A DNA stretch of 64,000 bases. Source: Rhizobium leguminosarum (lineage in GTDB: Bacteria > Pseudomonadota > Alphaproteobacteria > Rhizobiales > Rhizobiaceae). The stretch is taken from the NCBI RefSeq assembly GCF_017876795.1, contig NZ_JAGIOR010000001.1, positions 4,552,501 through 4,616,500 on the forward strand, given 5' to 3'. The notes below the pieces were generated by a model. The model did no database searches and was not told where the DNA came from. It worked only from the letters and a program-made list of their open reading frames with translations. Numbering within the stretch: the stretch's first letter is position 1; every line of letters begins with the position of its first letter. This document shows, in pieces, positions 55,549 to 64,000 of this stretch. Both the position numbers and the translations under genes were made by a program.

Positions 55549-55878
55549 TTATTTCTTGTCGTCCAGGGGATGGGCCACCACCCCCGCAGAACGCAGCACG
55601 TTCAGAACGCCGGCACAGAATCCGAGAAGCAGAAGAACAATCATCCCCCAAGGCGCCGTGCCAACAGAATAGTCCAAGAACCAGCCAAGGAAAGCACCGA
55701 CGAGGATTGCGGCAATGAACTCGCTGGAAAGCTTCATCGCCTGGGCATAACCTTTGCGGCTTACCTCGGCTTGGGCTTCCCTGGCCTCGTCCTCTCCCGC
55801 ATCGACGCGCTTGATCGCGAGTTTCGCTCCCAGTTGCGCGCGGCGCTTTTCAAGACTTTCTTCGCGGTCGTCCGCCAT
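55549..55878 (-). CDS. atpI: ATP synthase protein I
   Basis: 109 residues. A charged N-terminus is followed by two helices (FIAAILVGAFLGWFLDY and WGMIVLLLLGFCAGVLNVLR). AtpI assists assembly of the c ring and heads the operon. GGAG precedes the ATG. Transcription would begin at the promoter at 55983-56011. Confidence 0.93.
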   Translation of the reverse strand: MADDREESLEKRRAQLGAKLAIKRVDAGEDEAREAQAEVSRKGYAQAMKLSSEFIAAILVGAFLGWFLDYSVGTAPWGMIVLLLLGFCAGVLNVLRSAGVVAHPLDDKK

Positions 55879-55982
55879 GGATCTCTCCTCGCTTGCCCGT
55901 TGCCCGCACTCCCGCTACCCCGGTCATTCGGACCCCGGACGCGAAGGGTGAGACCCTTCCGGCCCGTTCTGAAGTCGCGCGC

Positions 55983-56011
55983 AACATAGTTTTAGGGATT
56001 AGTATAGTCAA
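55983..56011 (-). promoter_or_regulatory. Near-consensus housekeeping promoter of the F0 operon
   Basis: On the minus strand TTGACT (-35, complement of 56006-56011), 17 bases, then TATGTT (-10, complement of 55983-55988), about 105 bases upstream of the atpI start. The spacing and -35 are close to the rhizobial consensus CTTGAC-N17-CTATAT. Confidence 0.75.
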
Positions 56012-56149
56012 GGCGTAGACAGCTTCTGTCCAGCGAGAAAATAATTTCATCGAATCAAAGAGATAAACCGATTTTGGGTCGATCGCTTAAATTCGATCGA
56101 AAGAATCCGCTTTTGAGCGCGGTAAATCGGCTTGGGCAGGCGATTTATC

Positions 56150-57346
56150 TCAGCTCCAGCCACCGCCATAGGTGCGATAGAAGACGTGAAGACCGATGCG
56201 GCCGACCTTTTCCATGGTCTTTGCCCATTTCGGCCTGACATAGACGGCATGGTAATGCGTCGCCGAGCCCACCTGGGGCAGCCAGATCTTGCCTGATGTC
56301 ACCGCCATCGCCACATCGCGGGCCATCCGCCAGTGATATTCCGAGTTCACCCGGTCCTTGATGCTGTCGCAGGCGAAGGAAAACTGGCAGCGGTTGCGCC
56401 AATCCTCGTTCTGGTAGACGACGCCGCAGATGGATTTCGGATAGGAAGGGTTGCGGACGCGGTTGAGGATGACCTGGGCGACGGCCGCCTGGCCCTTCAC
56501 CGATTCCCCACGCGCCTCGAAATAGATGCCGGAGGCAAGGCACTGCTGTTCGCGGGCGGAAAAGACGCTCGGTGCCAATATGCTTGCGGCCCAGGCATGG
56601 TCGCGCGGGCCGATCTCCGGAACGAAGCGGCCGCTGTCCTGCTCGGTCAGAATGGAATCGAAGGGCGACTGGCGGGAATAGTCGGGGGCTGCCGGCCCAT
56701 AGGCAGTGGCAAGCACATCTGCCTTGTCGCTGGTGACGAGGCTTGCAAGCATTGCCGGCACGCCATCATCGGTCACCACCGGCTGCTTCTTATAGAAAGA
56801 TGTGGCGATCTCGATTTCCTTGCCCTGGATCTTCGGCTTGACGAAGGCCGACCTGTCCTTGAGATCGAAGCTCGGGGTGAACAGCATCTTGGTGCGCTCG
56901 AGAATCGAGCCGGCGGAAAAATCCTTCGGCGGCTGCATCTTCTCGACGGCGACGACGCGGCCCTTCTTGGTGCCGCGGTTGACGCGATCCTCGTCCGGCG
57001 TGTCCTCGTGGCCCTTATACTTGGCGGTGCCCTTGTCTTTGGCAGTGAAAGCAACCTTGCGGCCATCGGGAAGCACCATGCCGGCGCCTGACGAAATCGT
57101 GCCCGTCACCGTCGGGTCGGCGAAGGCAAGTTCGGCCTGATGGATGGAACCGGCCGGCGAATTGGTCAGCACCATGCGCCAGTTCCCACCCTCATGATCG
57201 AGGCCGGCAAGCATGGCGGCGAGATCGGCATGGGATGCGACGCTCGGGAAGATCAGCCAGCCGGCGAGACCGAAGATAACCGGCGATACCCAGTTCTCGG
57301 GAAGAACACGCAGCTTGCTACGGGAAGAGCTCTTTCGACGCAACAC
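56150..57346 (-). CDS. SleB-type cell wall hydrolase
   Basis: 398 residues. A single N-terminal membrane helix (VSPVIFGLAGWLIFPSV) anchors the protein; the low-complexity middle part (100-250) is not recognised. The C-terminal hydrolase_2 (SleB) domain has CLASGIYFEARGES and GQAAVAQVILNRVRNPSYP, with catalytic Glu in YFEARGE; it ends FYRTYGGGW. It is predicted to cleave peptidoglycan (amidase or lytic transglycosylase type). No ATG is available at the start, and GTG at 57346 with GGAG four bases upstream is the best choice; TTG neighbours are possible. Confidence 0.85.
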   Translation of the reverse strand: MLRRKSSSRSKLRVLPENWVSPVIFGLAGWLIFPSVASHADLAAMLAGLDHEGGNWRMVLTNSPAGSIHQAELAFADPTVTGTISSGAGMVLPDGRKVAFTAKDKGTAKYKGHEDTPDEDRVNRGTKKGRVVAVEKMQPPKDFSAGSILERTKMLFTPSFDLKDRSAFVKPKIQGKEIEIATSFYKKQPVVTDDGVPAMLASLVTSDKADVLATAYGPAAPDYSRQSPFDSILTEQDSGRFVPEIGPRDHAWAASILAPSVFSAREQQCLASGIYFEARGESVKGQAAVAQVILNRVRNPSYPKSICGVVYQNEDWRNRCQFSFACDSIKDRVNSEYHWRMARDVAMAVTSGKIWLPQVGSATHYHAVYVRPKWAKTMEKVGRIGLHVFYRTYGGGWS

Positions 57347-57490
57347 CAACTCCGGGCATGGGACGCGGGACCATTGGATCGAAAATCTCGCATTAACCTT
57401 GACGTCCGGTTAATGGGCCGTGCCAGAATGTGACCATGAGAATTCTTGGATGTTCTAATGTGGCTGGTTTGACGGGGGGATCCCCCAATC

Positions 57491-57580
57491 TCCGTCATCC
57501 TCGGCCTTGAGCCGAGGATCCATGCCGCGGCTGGTGATGGGTGCCGTGTGGATGCTCGGCTCAAGGCCGAGCATTACGGA
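57491..57580. repeat. Intergenic palindromic element P1, copy 2
   Basis: tccgtcatcctcggccttga... at 57491 pairs with ...tcaaggccgagcattacgga at 57580 over more than 25 positions with mismatches; the centre is ccatgccgcgg...ccgtgtgg. It matches the copy at 1-80. It sits between kup (minus) and the SleB gene (minus); the rest of 57347-57644 holds nothing else. Confidence 0.75.
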
Positions 57581-57644
57581 GTCCAAGGTGGTGGAAGGGG
57601 CCAGACAACGCGGACACCCGCGTCAGGAATGTCGCCTGCGCCCG

Positions 57645-59543
57645 TCAAATAATCACATGAGAACCCAGTTCCACGACGCGGTTGGCCGGCAGGCGGAAGT
57701 AGTCGGAGGGGTTGGCGGCGGCGTTGGCGAGGGCGATGTAAAGCCGGTCCTGCCAGTAAGGCATGCCCGACTTGGCGTCCGGCACCAGTTTGCGGCGGCC
57801 GAGATAGAAGGAGGTCGACATGATGTCGAACTTCAGCCCCGTCTTGCGCAGCGTCGCTAAGGCCTGCGAAACGTTCTGCGATTCCATGAAGCCGAAGAGC
57901 AGTTCGACGCGGGAGAAGCGCTCGGAAATCGGCTCGACCTTGTAGCGGTCCTGGCTTGGGACGCGCGGCTTGTTGACGGTGCGGATCGTCAGGATGACGT
58001 TGCGGTCGTGAAGCACATGGTTGTGCTTGAGATTGTGCAGCAAGGCGGCGGGGGCCGATTCCGGATCACTGGTCAGGAAGATCGCGGTGCCCGGAACCTG
58101 GGCCGGCGAATGTTCGCTCTTGCGCTCGATGGAGCTGACAAAGGAGGCGAGCGGAATATCGGTATGGCGGGTCTTTTCCATCAGGATCGCGCTGCCGCGG
58201 CGCCAGGTCCACATGACGACGGTAAAGGCCGTGGCGATCAGGATCGGAATATAGCCGCCGTCGTGGATCTTCAAAAGGTTGGCGCCTAGGAAGATCAATT
58301 CGAGCACGACCAGCGGCGCGAGCGCGATCACCGCAACCGGAAGCGACCAGTTCCAGCGGGCGCGAACGAATTCGAAGGCCATGATCGAGGTGACGACCAT
58401 GGCGCCGGTGACTGAGATGCCATAGGCGGTCGCCAGCGCGTCCGACGTCTTGAAACTCAGGACCAGGAAGATGACGCCGATGAACAGCACTGCATTGACC
58501 GAGGGCACGAAGATCTGCCCGGTATTGGTTTCCGAGGTGAAGAGGATTTCCATGCGCGGCAGGAAACCGAGGTTGATGCCCTGACGCACCAGCGAGAAGG
58601 CGCCGGTGATGACGGCCTGGCTGGCAATGATCGTCGCGGCGGTCGCCAGGATGACGACCGGCAGCAGCGCCCATTGCGGAAACATCAGATAGAAGGGATC
58701 GGACATCGTCTCCGGCTTGCCGAGCACGAGAGCGCCTTGCCCGAGATAGTTCAGCGTCAGCGACGGAAATACCAGCGCAAACCAGGCCCATTGAATCGGG
58801 CGGCGGCCGAAATGGCCGAGATCGGCATAAAGCGCCTCCGCGCCCGTCACCGTCAGGAAGACGGCGCCAAGCACGACGACACCGTAGAAGCCCTCATGCA
58901 GCAGGAAGCTGACGGCATAATAGGGGTTGAAGGCGGCAAGGATGCCGTAATCGTCCGAGATATGCGATATGCCGGCGGCGGCGATGACGATGAACCAGAC
59001 GGCGGTGATCGGGCCGAAGAACCTGGCGACGGCGCCGGTGCCGCGCGATTGCACGACGAAGAGCAGCGCCAGGATCACCACCGAGATCGGCACGATATAT
59101 TCCGAGAGCCTCGGTGTGACGAGCTTCAGGCCTTCGACGGCCGAGAGCACCGAAAGCGCCGGCGTGATCATCGCATCGCCGAGGAAGAGGGCAGCCCCCA
59201 TCAGGCCGAGCAGCATCAGTATGGCGGTATGGCCATTGGCGGTCTTCATCAGAAGGGCAAGCAGCGACAGCGTGCCGCCCTCCCCCTCGTTGTCGGCGCG
59301 CAGCAGGAACAGCACATATTTGATGGTGACGATGATCGTCAGCGCCCAGATCATCAGCGAGATCAGGCTGATGACCTCGAAACGGGTGACGCCGTCATGG
59401 GCGACGGGCTTCAGCGCTTCGCGAAACGCATAGAGCGGGCTGGTGCCGATATCACCGTAAACGACGCCGACGGAACCCAGCGTCAGATAGAACAGCTTTT
59501 TCGGCGTCATCTGGGATTCGTTCGGATGGCTCTCTTCAGACAT
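57645..59543 (-). CDS. kup: KUP/HAK/KT family potassium transporter
   Basis: 632 residues with about twelve helices. [22 protein letters not shown] is the family signature near the start; [17 protein letters not shown] and the cytoplasmic C-terminal region follow. It imports K+ with protons. It follows corA by 18 bases and probably shares its transcript. Confidence 0.95.
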   Translation of the reverse strand: MSEESHPNESQMTPKKLFYLTLGSVGVVYGDIGTSPLYAFREALKPVAHDGVTRFEVISLISLMIWALTIIVTIKYVLFLLRADNEGEGGTLSLLALLMKTANGHTAILMLLGLMGAALFLGDAMITPALSVLSAVEGLKLVTPRLSEYIVPISVVILALLFVVQSRGTGAVARFFGPITAVWFIVIAAAGISHISDDYGILAAFNPYYAVSFLLHEGFYGVVVLGAVFLTVTGAEALYADLGHFGRRPIQWAWFALVFPSLTLNYLGQGALVLGKPETMSDPFYLMFPQWALLPVVILATAATIIASQAVITGAFSLVRQGINLGFLPRMEILFTSETNTGQIFVPSVNAVLFIGVIFLVLSFKTSDALATAYGISVTGAMVVTSIMAFEFVRARWNWSLPVAVIALAPLVVLELIFLGANLLKIHDGGYIPILIATAFTVVMWTWRRGSAILMEKTRHTDIPLASFVSSIERKSEHSPAQVPGTAIFLTSDPESAPAALLHNLKHNHVLHDRNVILTIRTVNKPRVPSQDRYKVEPISERFSRVELLFGFMESQNVSQALATLRKTGLKFDIMSTSFYLGRRKLVPDAKSGMPYWQDRLYIALANAAANPSDYFRLPANRVVELGSHVII

Positions 59544-59561
59544 GAAGTTGCAACAGGCTCC

Positions 59562-60539
59562 TCAGAGCCAGCCTTTCCAGCGGAAAAAGAAAAAGGGGAC
59601 GACGGCGGAGACCACCATCAGGGCCAGCGAATAGGGATAACCCGCGGCCCAGGCCAGCTCCGGCATGACCTGAAAATTCATACCATAGATGGAGGCGACC
59701 AATGTCGGCGGCAAGAACACCACCGAGGCGATCGAGAAAATCTTGATGATCGAATTCTGCTCGATGTTGATCAGACCGAGCGACGCGTCGAGCAGAAAGG
59801 TGATGTTGCCTGCGACGAAGGAGGCATGCTCCGACAGCGACTGTATATCGCGCGAGACGGTGCGGCAGAGTTCCTTCGCCTCGCGGTCCTGCTGGATCGC
59901 CGGGATCGTGTGAAAGAAGGTCAGCAGGCGGGAAAGCGAACCGAGGCTGTCGCGCACCTTGCTGATCATCCGGTGATGGCCGGCGATATCCCGCAACTTT
60001 TCCTCGAGGTAGTTCGAGGGCTTGCGCGTCTTCTTCGCCCGGTCGCCGAAGACATGCATCGACAAGATGTCGAGGCGCGAGATCGAAACCTCGAGGATTT
60101 CGGCGGTGCGGTCGACGATCGTCTCCAACAGCTTGGCGAGAAGCGCGGCACCGCTGCGCCAGTTTTCCGGCAGCCGGTGAAGGGCGGCGATGAACAGCGC
60201 AAAGGATTTGGGATGGGCGTAGCGGATGGTGACCAGCCGGTTTCCGGCCAGGATGAAGGCGACATCGGTCAGCGTCGGCGCCTCGGTATCAGCCTTCCAG
60301 AGGAGCGAGCCGGTCATGAAGACGGCGTCGTTTTCGACATAGAGGCGGGCGGAAGGCTCGATATCCTTGAGGTCGTCACGGGTCGGAACCTCGATGCCGA
60401 GAACCTTCTCGACATAGAGCTCCTCGTCGCGGGTCGGCTCGATCATGTCGATCCATACGACATCCCCCGGAAAGGATGCGGCATGCGACAGATCGCGGAT
60501 CTCGACCGACGTGCAATTGGAACAGTAAGCGGTGATCAC
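59562..60539 (-). CDS. corA: CorA magnesium/cobalt transporter
   Basis: 325 residues. The long cytoplasmic funnel ends in the first membrane helix (FSIASVVFLPPTLVASIYGMNF), with the GMN selectivity motif, followed by the second helix (YSLALMVVSAVVPFFFF). It passes Mg2+ (also Co2+ and Ni2+) into the cell. GTG start with GGAGGGG upstream. Unlike the frameshifted zntB-type gene at 10.8 kb, this copy is intact. Confidence 0.95.
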   Translation of the reverse strand: MITAYCSNCTSVEIRDLSHAASFPGDVVWIDMIEPTRDEELYVEKVLGIEVPTRDDLKDIEPSARLYVENDAVFMTGSLLWKADTEAPTLTDVAFILAGNRLVTIRYAHPKSFALFIAALHRLPENWRSGAALLAKLLETIVDRTAEILEVSISRLDILSMHVFGDRAKKTRKPSNYLEEKLRDIAGHHRMISKVRDSLGSLSRLLTFFHTIPAIQQDREAKELCRTVSRDIQSLSEHASFVAGNITFLLDASLGLINIEQNSIIKIFSIASVVFLPPTLVASIYGMNFQVMPELAWAAGYPYSLALMVVSAVVPFFFFRWKGWL

Positions 60540-61015
60540 CGGCAGCCCCTCCGATGCTCACGACGCTTCGCGGCCATTGCGCTTTTCATCGAAAGCCTTT
60601 CCATGCGACCGCCAGCGTGGCAACGCGATGGTCGCTCGTGTGCGTAGCTCGAAGCGAAAGCGGATCAAGAAAGTTCATACAACTCCGGCTGCATGCAACC
60701 TCAACGGGCGGCATGCGCATTGTGCTCCACCGCATCGCAGTTACCAATCCTTCGATCGACAAGACAACTCCGAACTTGCAGGCGAGGCGACCCTTCGGAA
60801 ACGAAGACGGCCGTCATTGAGCATCTGCAGCAAACGCCATCATGGCGCCGCGGCATATGAAGCAAAGCCATGAAATAATCAAGACATCTTCCGTGATCCG
60901 CGGCTTTTCACCACGTTTCCCTCACAATTTCGGGTATCCGCCGCGGTGATTCGAGGTTCGAAAGTCTCGGTTTTGCGCGTGCCTGGAACTGCTGCACACT
61001 TTTTGATGACAGCGC
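60540..61015. other. 476-base intergenic region without a supported gene
   Basis: Between the divergent-facing ends of corA (start) and mrp (stop), both on the minus strand. Sequence 60985-61015 (ctgctgcacactttttgatg) resembles a degraded right half of palindrome M1. No tRNA, terminator or strong promoter is recognised; it should hold the corA promoter. Confidence 0.4.
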
Positions 61016-62206
61016 TTATTCGAAGACAATCGCCGGAGCAGGACGCTGCGGCTGGCCACTGACCTGTTCCCAGACCTTGGCGGCGATGCCGCGATAGATG
61101 CCGGCGACGACGCCATTCGGCTCGGAGGCGACGAGCGGCGTGCCGGCGTCGGAGGTTTCACGGATGTTCATCGTCAGCGGCACTTCGCCGAGGAAGGGCA
61201 CGCCGACGCGCTCGGCCTCCTTGCGGGCGCCGCCATGGCCGAAGATGTCGTAGCGGGTGCCGGTATCGGGCGCGATGAAATAGCTCATATTCTCGACGAT
61301 GCCGAGCACCGGCACCTCGACCTTGCGGAACATGTTGAGGCCCTTGCGGGCATCGATCAGCGCCAGATCCTGCGGCGTGGAGACGATAACGGCACCGGCA
61401 AGCGGCACCTGCTGGGCCATGGTCAGCTGCGCGTCGCCGGTGCCGGGCGGCATGTCGACGACGAGCACGTCGAGTTCCCCCCAGGCGACTTCGCGCAGCA
61501 TCTGCAGCAGTGCCGACTGGACCATTGGGCCGCGCCAGATCATCGCCGTCTCCTCGTCGACGAGGAAACCCATCGACATGACCTTGAGGCCGTAATTCTC
61601 CATCGGATTGATGATGCGGCCGTCGATCTGCGTCGGACGGCCGGATATTTTTAAGAGCCGCGGCATCGAGGGACCGTAGATATCGGCATCGAGAATGCCG
61701 ACGCGAAGGCCATTGGCAAGCAGCCCGAGCGCCAGGTTGACGGCGGTGGTCGACTTGCCGACTCCACCCTTGCCCGAGGCGACGGCGATGATGGCGCCGA
61801 TGCCGGGAACGCCGATCTTGCCGGCCCGCGGCGGCTGTTGCGGGGCATGGGCGTGGCCCCGTTGATCATGTTGGTGATCATGTTGATGATCGTGGCCGGC
61901 ATGGCCGTGCGGCGGGTTCGGCGCTGGGCGGGCAGCCGGAGCGGCGGCGGCCGCCTTCTTATCGGCGGTCAGTGTGACGAGCGCGCCCTTGACATCAGGC
62001 ATTGCCTTGATGACGCGCTCGGCGGCGAGCCGCATCGGCTCCAGTTCCTTGGCGCGTTCAGCCGGAACGGTGATGGAGAAATAAACCTTGCCGTCGGAGA
62101 TGAAGACGTCGGAAACCATGCCGAGCTCGACGATATCGTGCTCGAGATCCGGTCCACGCACGGTCTTCAGCGTTTCGAGAACCTGTTCCTTGGTGACGTC
62201 GGTCAT
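61016..62206 (-). CDS. Mrp/ApbC-type P-loop ATPase, cysteine-free, with His-rich linker
   Basis: 396 residues. The N-terminal MIP18/DUF59 domain (about 1-80) is followed by a linker with nine His between residues 100 and 120 (HGHAGHDHQHDHQHD), then the deviant-Walker ATPase (ASGKGGVGKSTTAVNLA at 143-159, DADIYGPSMPRLL, MPPGTGDAQL). Family members carry and transfer Fe-S clusters through a CxxC after the ENM motif; here the position reads ENMSYFIAPDTG and the whole protein has no cysteine. Either the cluster is bound by other ligands or it is no longer an Fe-S carrier. GAGGG precedes the ATG. Confidence 0.9.
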   Translation of the reverse strand: MTDVTKEQVLETLKTVRGPDLEHDIVELGMVSDVFISDGKVYFSITVPAERAKELEPMRLAAERVIKAMPDVKGALVTLTADKKAAAAAPAARPAPNPPHGHAGHDHQHDHQHDQRGHAHAPQQPPRAGKIGVPGIGAIIAVASGKGGVGKSTTAVNLALGLLANGLRVGILDADIYGPSMPRLLKISGRPTQIDGRIINPMENYGLKVMSMGFLVDEETAMIWRGPMVQSALLQMLREVAWGELDVLVVDMPPGTGDAQLTMAQQVPLAGAVIVSTPQDLALIDARKGLNMFRKVEVPVLGIVENMSYFIAPDTGTRYDIFGHGGARKEAERVGVPFLGEVPLTMNIRETSDAGTPLVASEPNGVVAGIYRGIAAKVWEQVSGQPQRPAPAIVFE

Positions 62207-62300
62207 TCCACCCTCACTGCTTCTTCTCGATCACAGATAGTGGAGGCGGACGCCTTCGCCAAACAAAATCATCGCAGGGAAAATCGATTTGCCGGCCAGC

Positions 62301-62384
62301 AAAAAAGCGCGGGGGAGATTCGGCAATCCGTTGCGGCCATCAAGTCCGCCGGGCTTTCGCCCTGATGGCCGCAACGGTCTCCCC
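62301..62384 (-). terminator. Long hairpin with T6 tail: terminator or small RNA 3' end
   Basis: A perfect 15-bp stem (ccgttgcggccatca 62328-62342 and tgatggccgcaacgg 62363-62377) is prolonged by ggggaga / tctcccc across a nine-base bulge; the loop holds a second small stem gggc-tttc-gccc. On the minus strand the stem ends in cgcgc followed by TTTTTT (complement of 62301-62306). Nearest upstream minus-strand gene is luxR, 355 bases away, so either luxR has a long 3' UTR or a separate small RNA ends here. The remainder of 62207-62739 has no supported gene. Confidence 0.6.
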
Positions 62385-62739
62385 GAGAACCGGCGCAATC
62401 CGGGGCGAACTAGAGCAAGCCGACAAAAAGGCCAGAAAAAAACGAAGGGGAAAGGCCAGATCACCACAAGCTGCTAAACAAGCGGTGCCAAAACGCAACA
62501 ACCGCCGCCGACACCGAAGGCTTGGGAAAGCGGCATCGGCGTCGGGCAGCGGTGTGTCGGCCGCGCCATTTCCTGGCGCTGGTCCAAGTCCCCTCTGGGC
62601 CTTTGGCAAAAGAGATGCAGAAAGCGTGCCAGACGGAAATCGGGCGGAAATGGCACAAAAGCGGCCTGGGGATGGCGGCAACGGCAAGGAAATGCCCAAG
62701 CGCTGGGCGGCGGCGAAACCATGCCGTGCTTTTTGCAAC

Positions 62740-63474
62740 TTATTTGATCAGGCCGATGCGCAGCGCCTTGGCGACCGCCTGGGTGCGGTTGACCGTGTCG
62801 AGCTTCTTGGTGGCGCGGTTGAGGTAGTGATTGACCGTGTGCTCGGAGAGGGTGAGGATTTCGGCGATTTCCGCACTGGTCTTGCCGGCCGCCGTCCAGT
62901 TGAGGCAATCGATTTCCCGGTCGGTCAGCGTATCCGTCATGCGGGTATCGAGGTTACGGATCTCGGCGAGCCTGTCGTAGACATAGATCGAGATGTAGCA
63001 GAGTTCACGCATCTCCGCCGGGCTGAAAGGCTCGCGGTCACCGGTGAAAGAGATGGCGCCGCGCAGGCCGGATGGCTCATGCGTTGGGAAATAGGCGCCG
63101 CGCATCATCCTGAACCGTTCGAACAGCGCGGTGACGAGGACGGACTTTCCGTCGTCCCGCGACCAGTTCTGGCGCGACATGTCATATGAGAAGGGCCGCG
63201 CCGATGTTCTGAGGCGCCTCAGAACCGGACTGTTCACCAGCAGTCCCTCCTGGTCGTAGAGCGCCAGAAGTTCGGCCGGCCAGCTGGTGATGACGGTGCT
63301 GCCCTGGATATCCAGGGACGTGATCGGCGGTAGATTGAGAACCATGAAGGCTCGGCTGCGATAGGCTTCCGTGACACGTTTCAGGAACCGGAAAATATCG
63401 AACTGAGTCTTCAGGCCCGCTATTTCCTGAACGTAGTCGTCGTCTTCCGGGGATGTTTGCGACAAGGGTGCCAT
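62740..63474 (-). CDS. LuxR-family transcriptional regulator, autoinducer-domain type
   Basis: 244 residues. The N-terminal half (about 20-165) has the autoinducer-binding fold with TSWPAELLALYDQEGLLVNSP; the C-terminal LuxR helix-turn-helix is at about 183-240 (LTDREIDCLNWTAAGKTSAEIAEIL...TVNHYLNRATKKL). Trp65 and Tyr73 may match conserved positions, but the invariant Asp-Pro of AHL receptors (DP) is replaced by NSP, so it is probably a solo that does not bind standard AHLs. No luxI synthase gene lies nearby. GTG at 63477 or ATG at 63474 starts are possible. Confidence 0.85.
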   Translation of the reverse strand: MAPLSQTSPEDDDYVQEIAGLKTQFDIFRFLKRVTEAYRSRAFMVLNLPPITSLDIQGSTVITSWPAELLALYDQEGLLVNSPVLRRLRTSARPFSYDMSRQNWSRDDGKSVLVTALFERFRMMRGAYFPTHEPSGLRGAISFTGDREPFSPAEMRELCYISIYVYDRLAEIRNLDTRMTDTLTDREIDCLNWTAAGKTSAEIAEILTLSEHTVNHYLNRATKKLDTVNRTQAVAKALRIGLIK

Positions 63475-63705
63475 CACATTTCTTCATCTTCGGCGCTACG
63501 GCCGGTTCGATTGCATCGGAGAATGACGATCGCTGGTTGGATCAAACGGAATCGGCCTTGGCATGCAGCGTTCGGCCGGCAAGTGGTTAATCGATTTCGC
63601 GGACTATTTGCAGTTGTCGTGATTCGTCGGCAAATCTCAATATCGCCCTCATCATAAGCATGCTCTCAGATCGTATTCGGCAAGGGGCGGAGAGCAATTT
63701 TTCCG

Positions 63706-64000
63706 TCAGCGCCTTGGGCCGAGGCGGATGCGCATGTCTTCCATGATCCTCCCGGCCGCCAGCTGAACCGGAACGGCCCATTGACGCAGAAGTTCCATCG
63801 ACAAGCGGTAGGCCGGGCCGGTAATCGAAATGCCACCGATAAAGGTCCGATCCTGCGACCAGACGGGGGCGGCGACACAACAAATGCCGGCCTCATGCTC
63901 CTCGCGGTCGAAGGCATAGCCCTGGTCGGCGATCTCGCGGATTTCGGCAAGCAGCGTTTCGGCTGAGACATGGGTCGAGGCGGTAAAGCTGGTGAAGCTC
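63706..64000 (-). CDS. IclR-family transcriptional regulator, C-terminal part (partial)
   Basis: The minus-strand frame, open from the window end, gives 98 codons before the stop at 63706. ASTHVSAETLLAEIREIADQ, GYAFDREEHEAGICCVAAPV and GGISITGPAYRLS match the end of the IclR effector-binding domain (a conserved Cys-containing ICCVAAPV and GxSITGP). The N-terminal helix-turn-helix lies beyond the window, so the regulated pathway is unknown. The gene has no start inside the window. Confidence 0.82.
   Translation of the reverse strand, partial: SFTSFTASTHVSAETLLAEIREIADQGYAFDREEHEAGICCVAAPVWSQDRTFIGGISITGPAYRLSMELLRQWAVPVQLAAGRIMEDMRIRLGPRR

Noticed and set aside
58674..60647. 657-codon plus-strand frame over kup and corA
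   Set aside because: Spans the boundary of two real genes on the other strand and is full of charged low-complexity words typical of shadows.
62365..63189. Plus-strand frame starting in the long hairpin with a basic N-terminus (KKARKKRRGKARSPQ)
   Set aside because: No ribosome binding site, the start lies in a stem-loop and the frame then runs antisense to luxR.

Overview
The window looks like chromosomal DNA from an alphaproteobacterium of the order Hyphomicrobiales, most likely Rhizobium (R. leguminosarum/R. etli type). The reasons are high GC content, families largely restricted to rhizobia (DUF982, BA14K, DUF6101, DUF1217), an F0 operon atpI-B-E-b'-b separated from F1, split glyQ/glyS subunit genes, and several families of short intergenic mosaic repeats of the RIME type. 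There are no rRNA or tRNA genes, no CRISPR array, no insertion sequence and no prophage. This is a mostly core-gene region with a few accessory inserts.

Layout. 0-10.6 kb: a chemoreceptor with a CheR-docking tail, a secreted DUF4424 protein, the RNA methyltransferases tlyA and a RumA-like enzyme (overlapping), a divergent HxlR regulator/SDR pair with a perfect 13-bp inverted repeat between them, a metallo-beta-lactamase-fold hydrolase, and an acyl-CoA dehydrogenase/enoyl-CoA hydratase operon behind a LiuR-like box. 10.6-18.2 kb: a frameshifted zntB-type CorA transporter, DUF982 and BA14K proteins, a Rieske demethylase of the GbcA type, a conserved hypothetical, a Sua5-type tRNA threonylcarbamoyl-AMP synthase and a D-2-hydroxyacid/glycolate-type FAD dehydrogenase. 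18.2-29 kb: a 1111-residue DUF1217 protein built of about ten repeats, DUF6101, ubiA, an OmpV/MipA porin, a histidine phosphatase, cfa and tex.

29-41.9 kb: glyS and glyQ, on opposite strands and about 8.4 kb apart, enclose a second chemoreceptor, a small secreted protein, purD, DUF2207, a class I-like aroA and lemA; a small membrane protein and a SppA-type peptidase lie upstream of glyQ. 42-53 kb: mntH, trmN6-like, DUF2007, octaprenyl diphosphate synthase, a TPR protein, ispE, moaB, a short GT2 protein, a PA0069-type radical SAM protein and rnhB. Isoprenoid and quinone supply is well represented (ispE, ispB, ubiA). 53-64 kb: the F0 ATP synthase operon with a near-consensus promoter, a SleB-type wall hydrolase, corA-kup (Mg2+/K+ transport), a cysteine-free Mrp/ApbC ATPase with a His-rich linker, a LuxR-type regulator and the 3' part of an IclR regulator cut by the window end.

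No single unmistakable novel multi-gene system is visible. The best leads are: (i) several modules of short palindromes that repeatedly coincide with gene 3' ends; (ii) two strongly structured intergenic regions on the minus strand that could be small RNAs (33.58-33.75 kb and 62.30-62.38 kb); (iii) the DUF1217 repeat protein; (iv) the cysteine-free Mrp; and (v) a class I-like EPSP synthase sitting between lemA and DUF2207.
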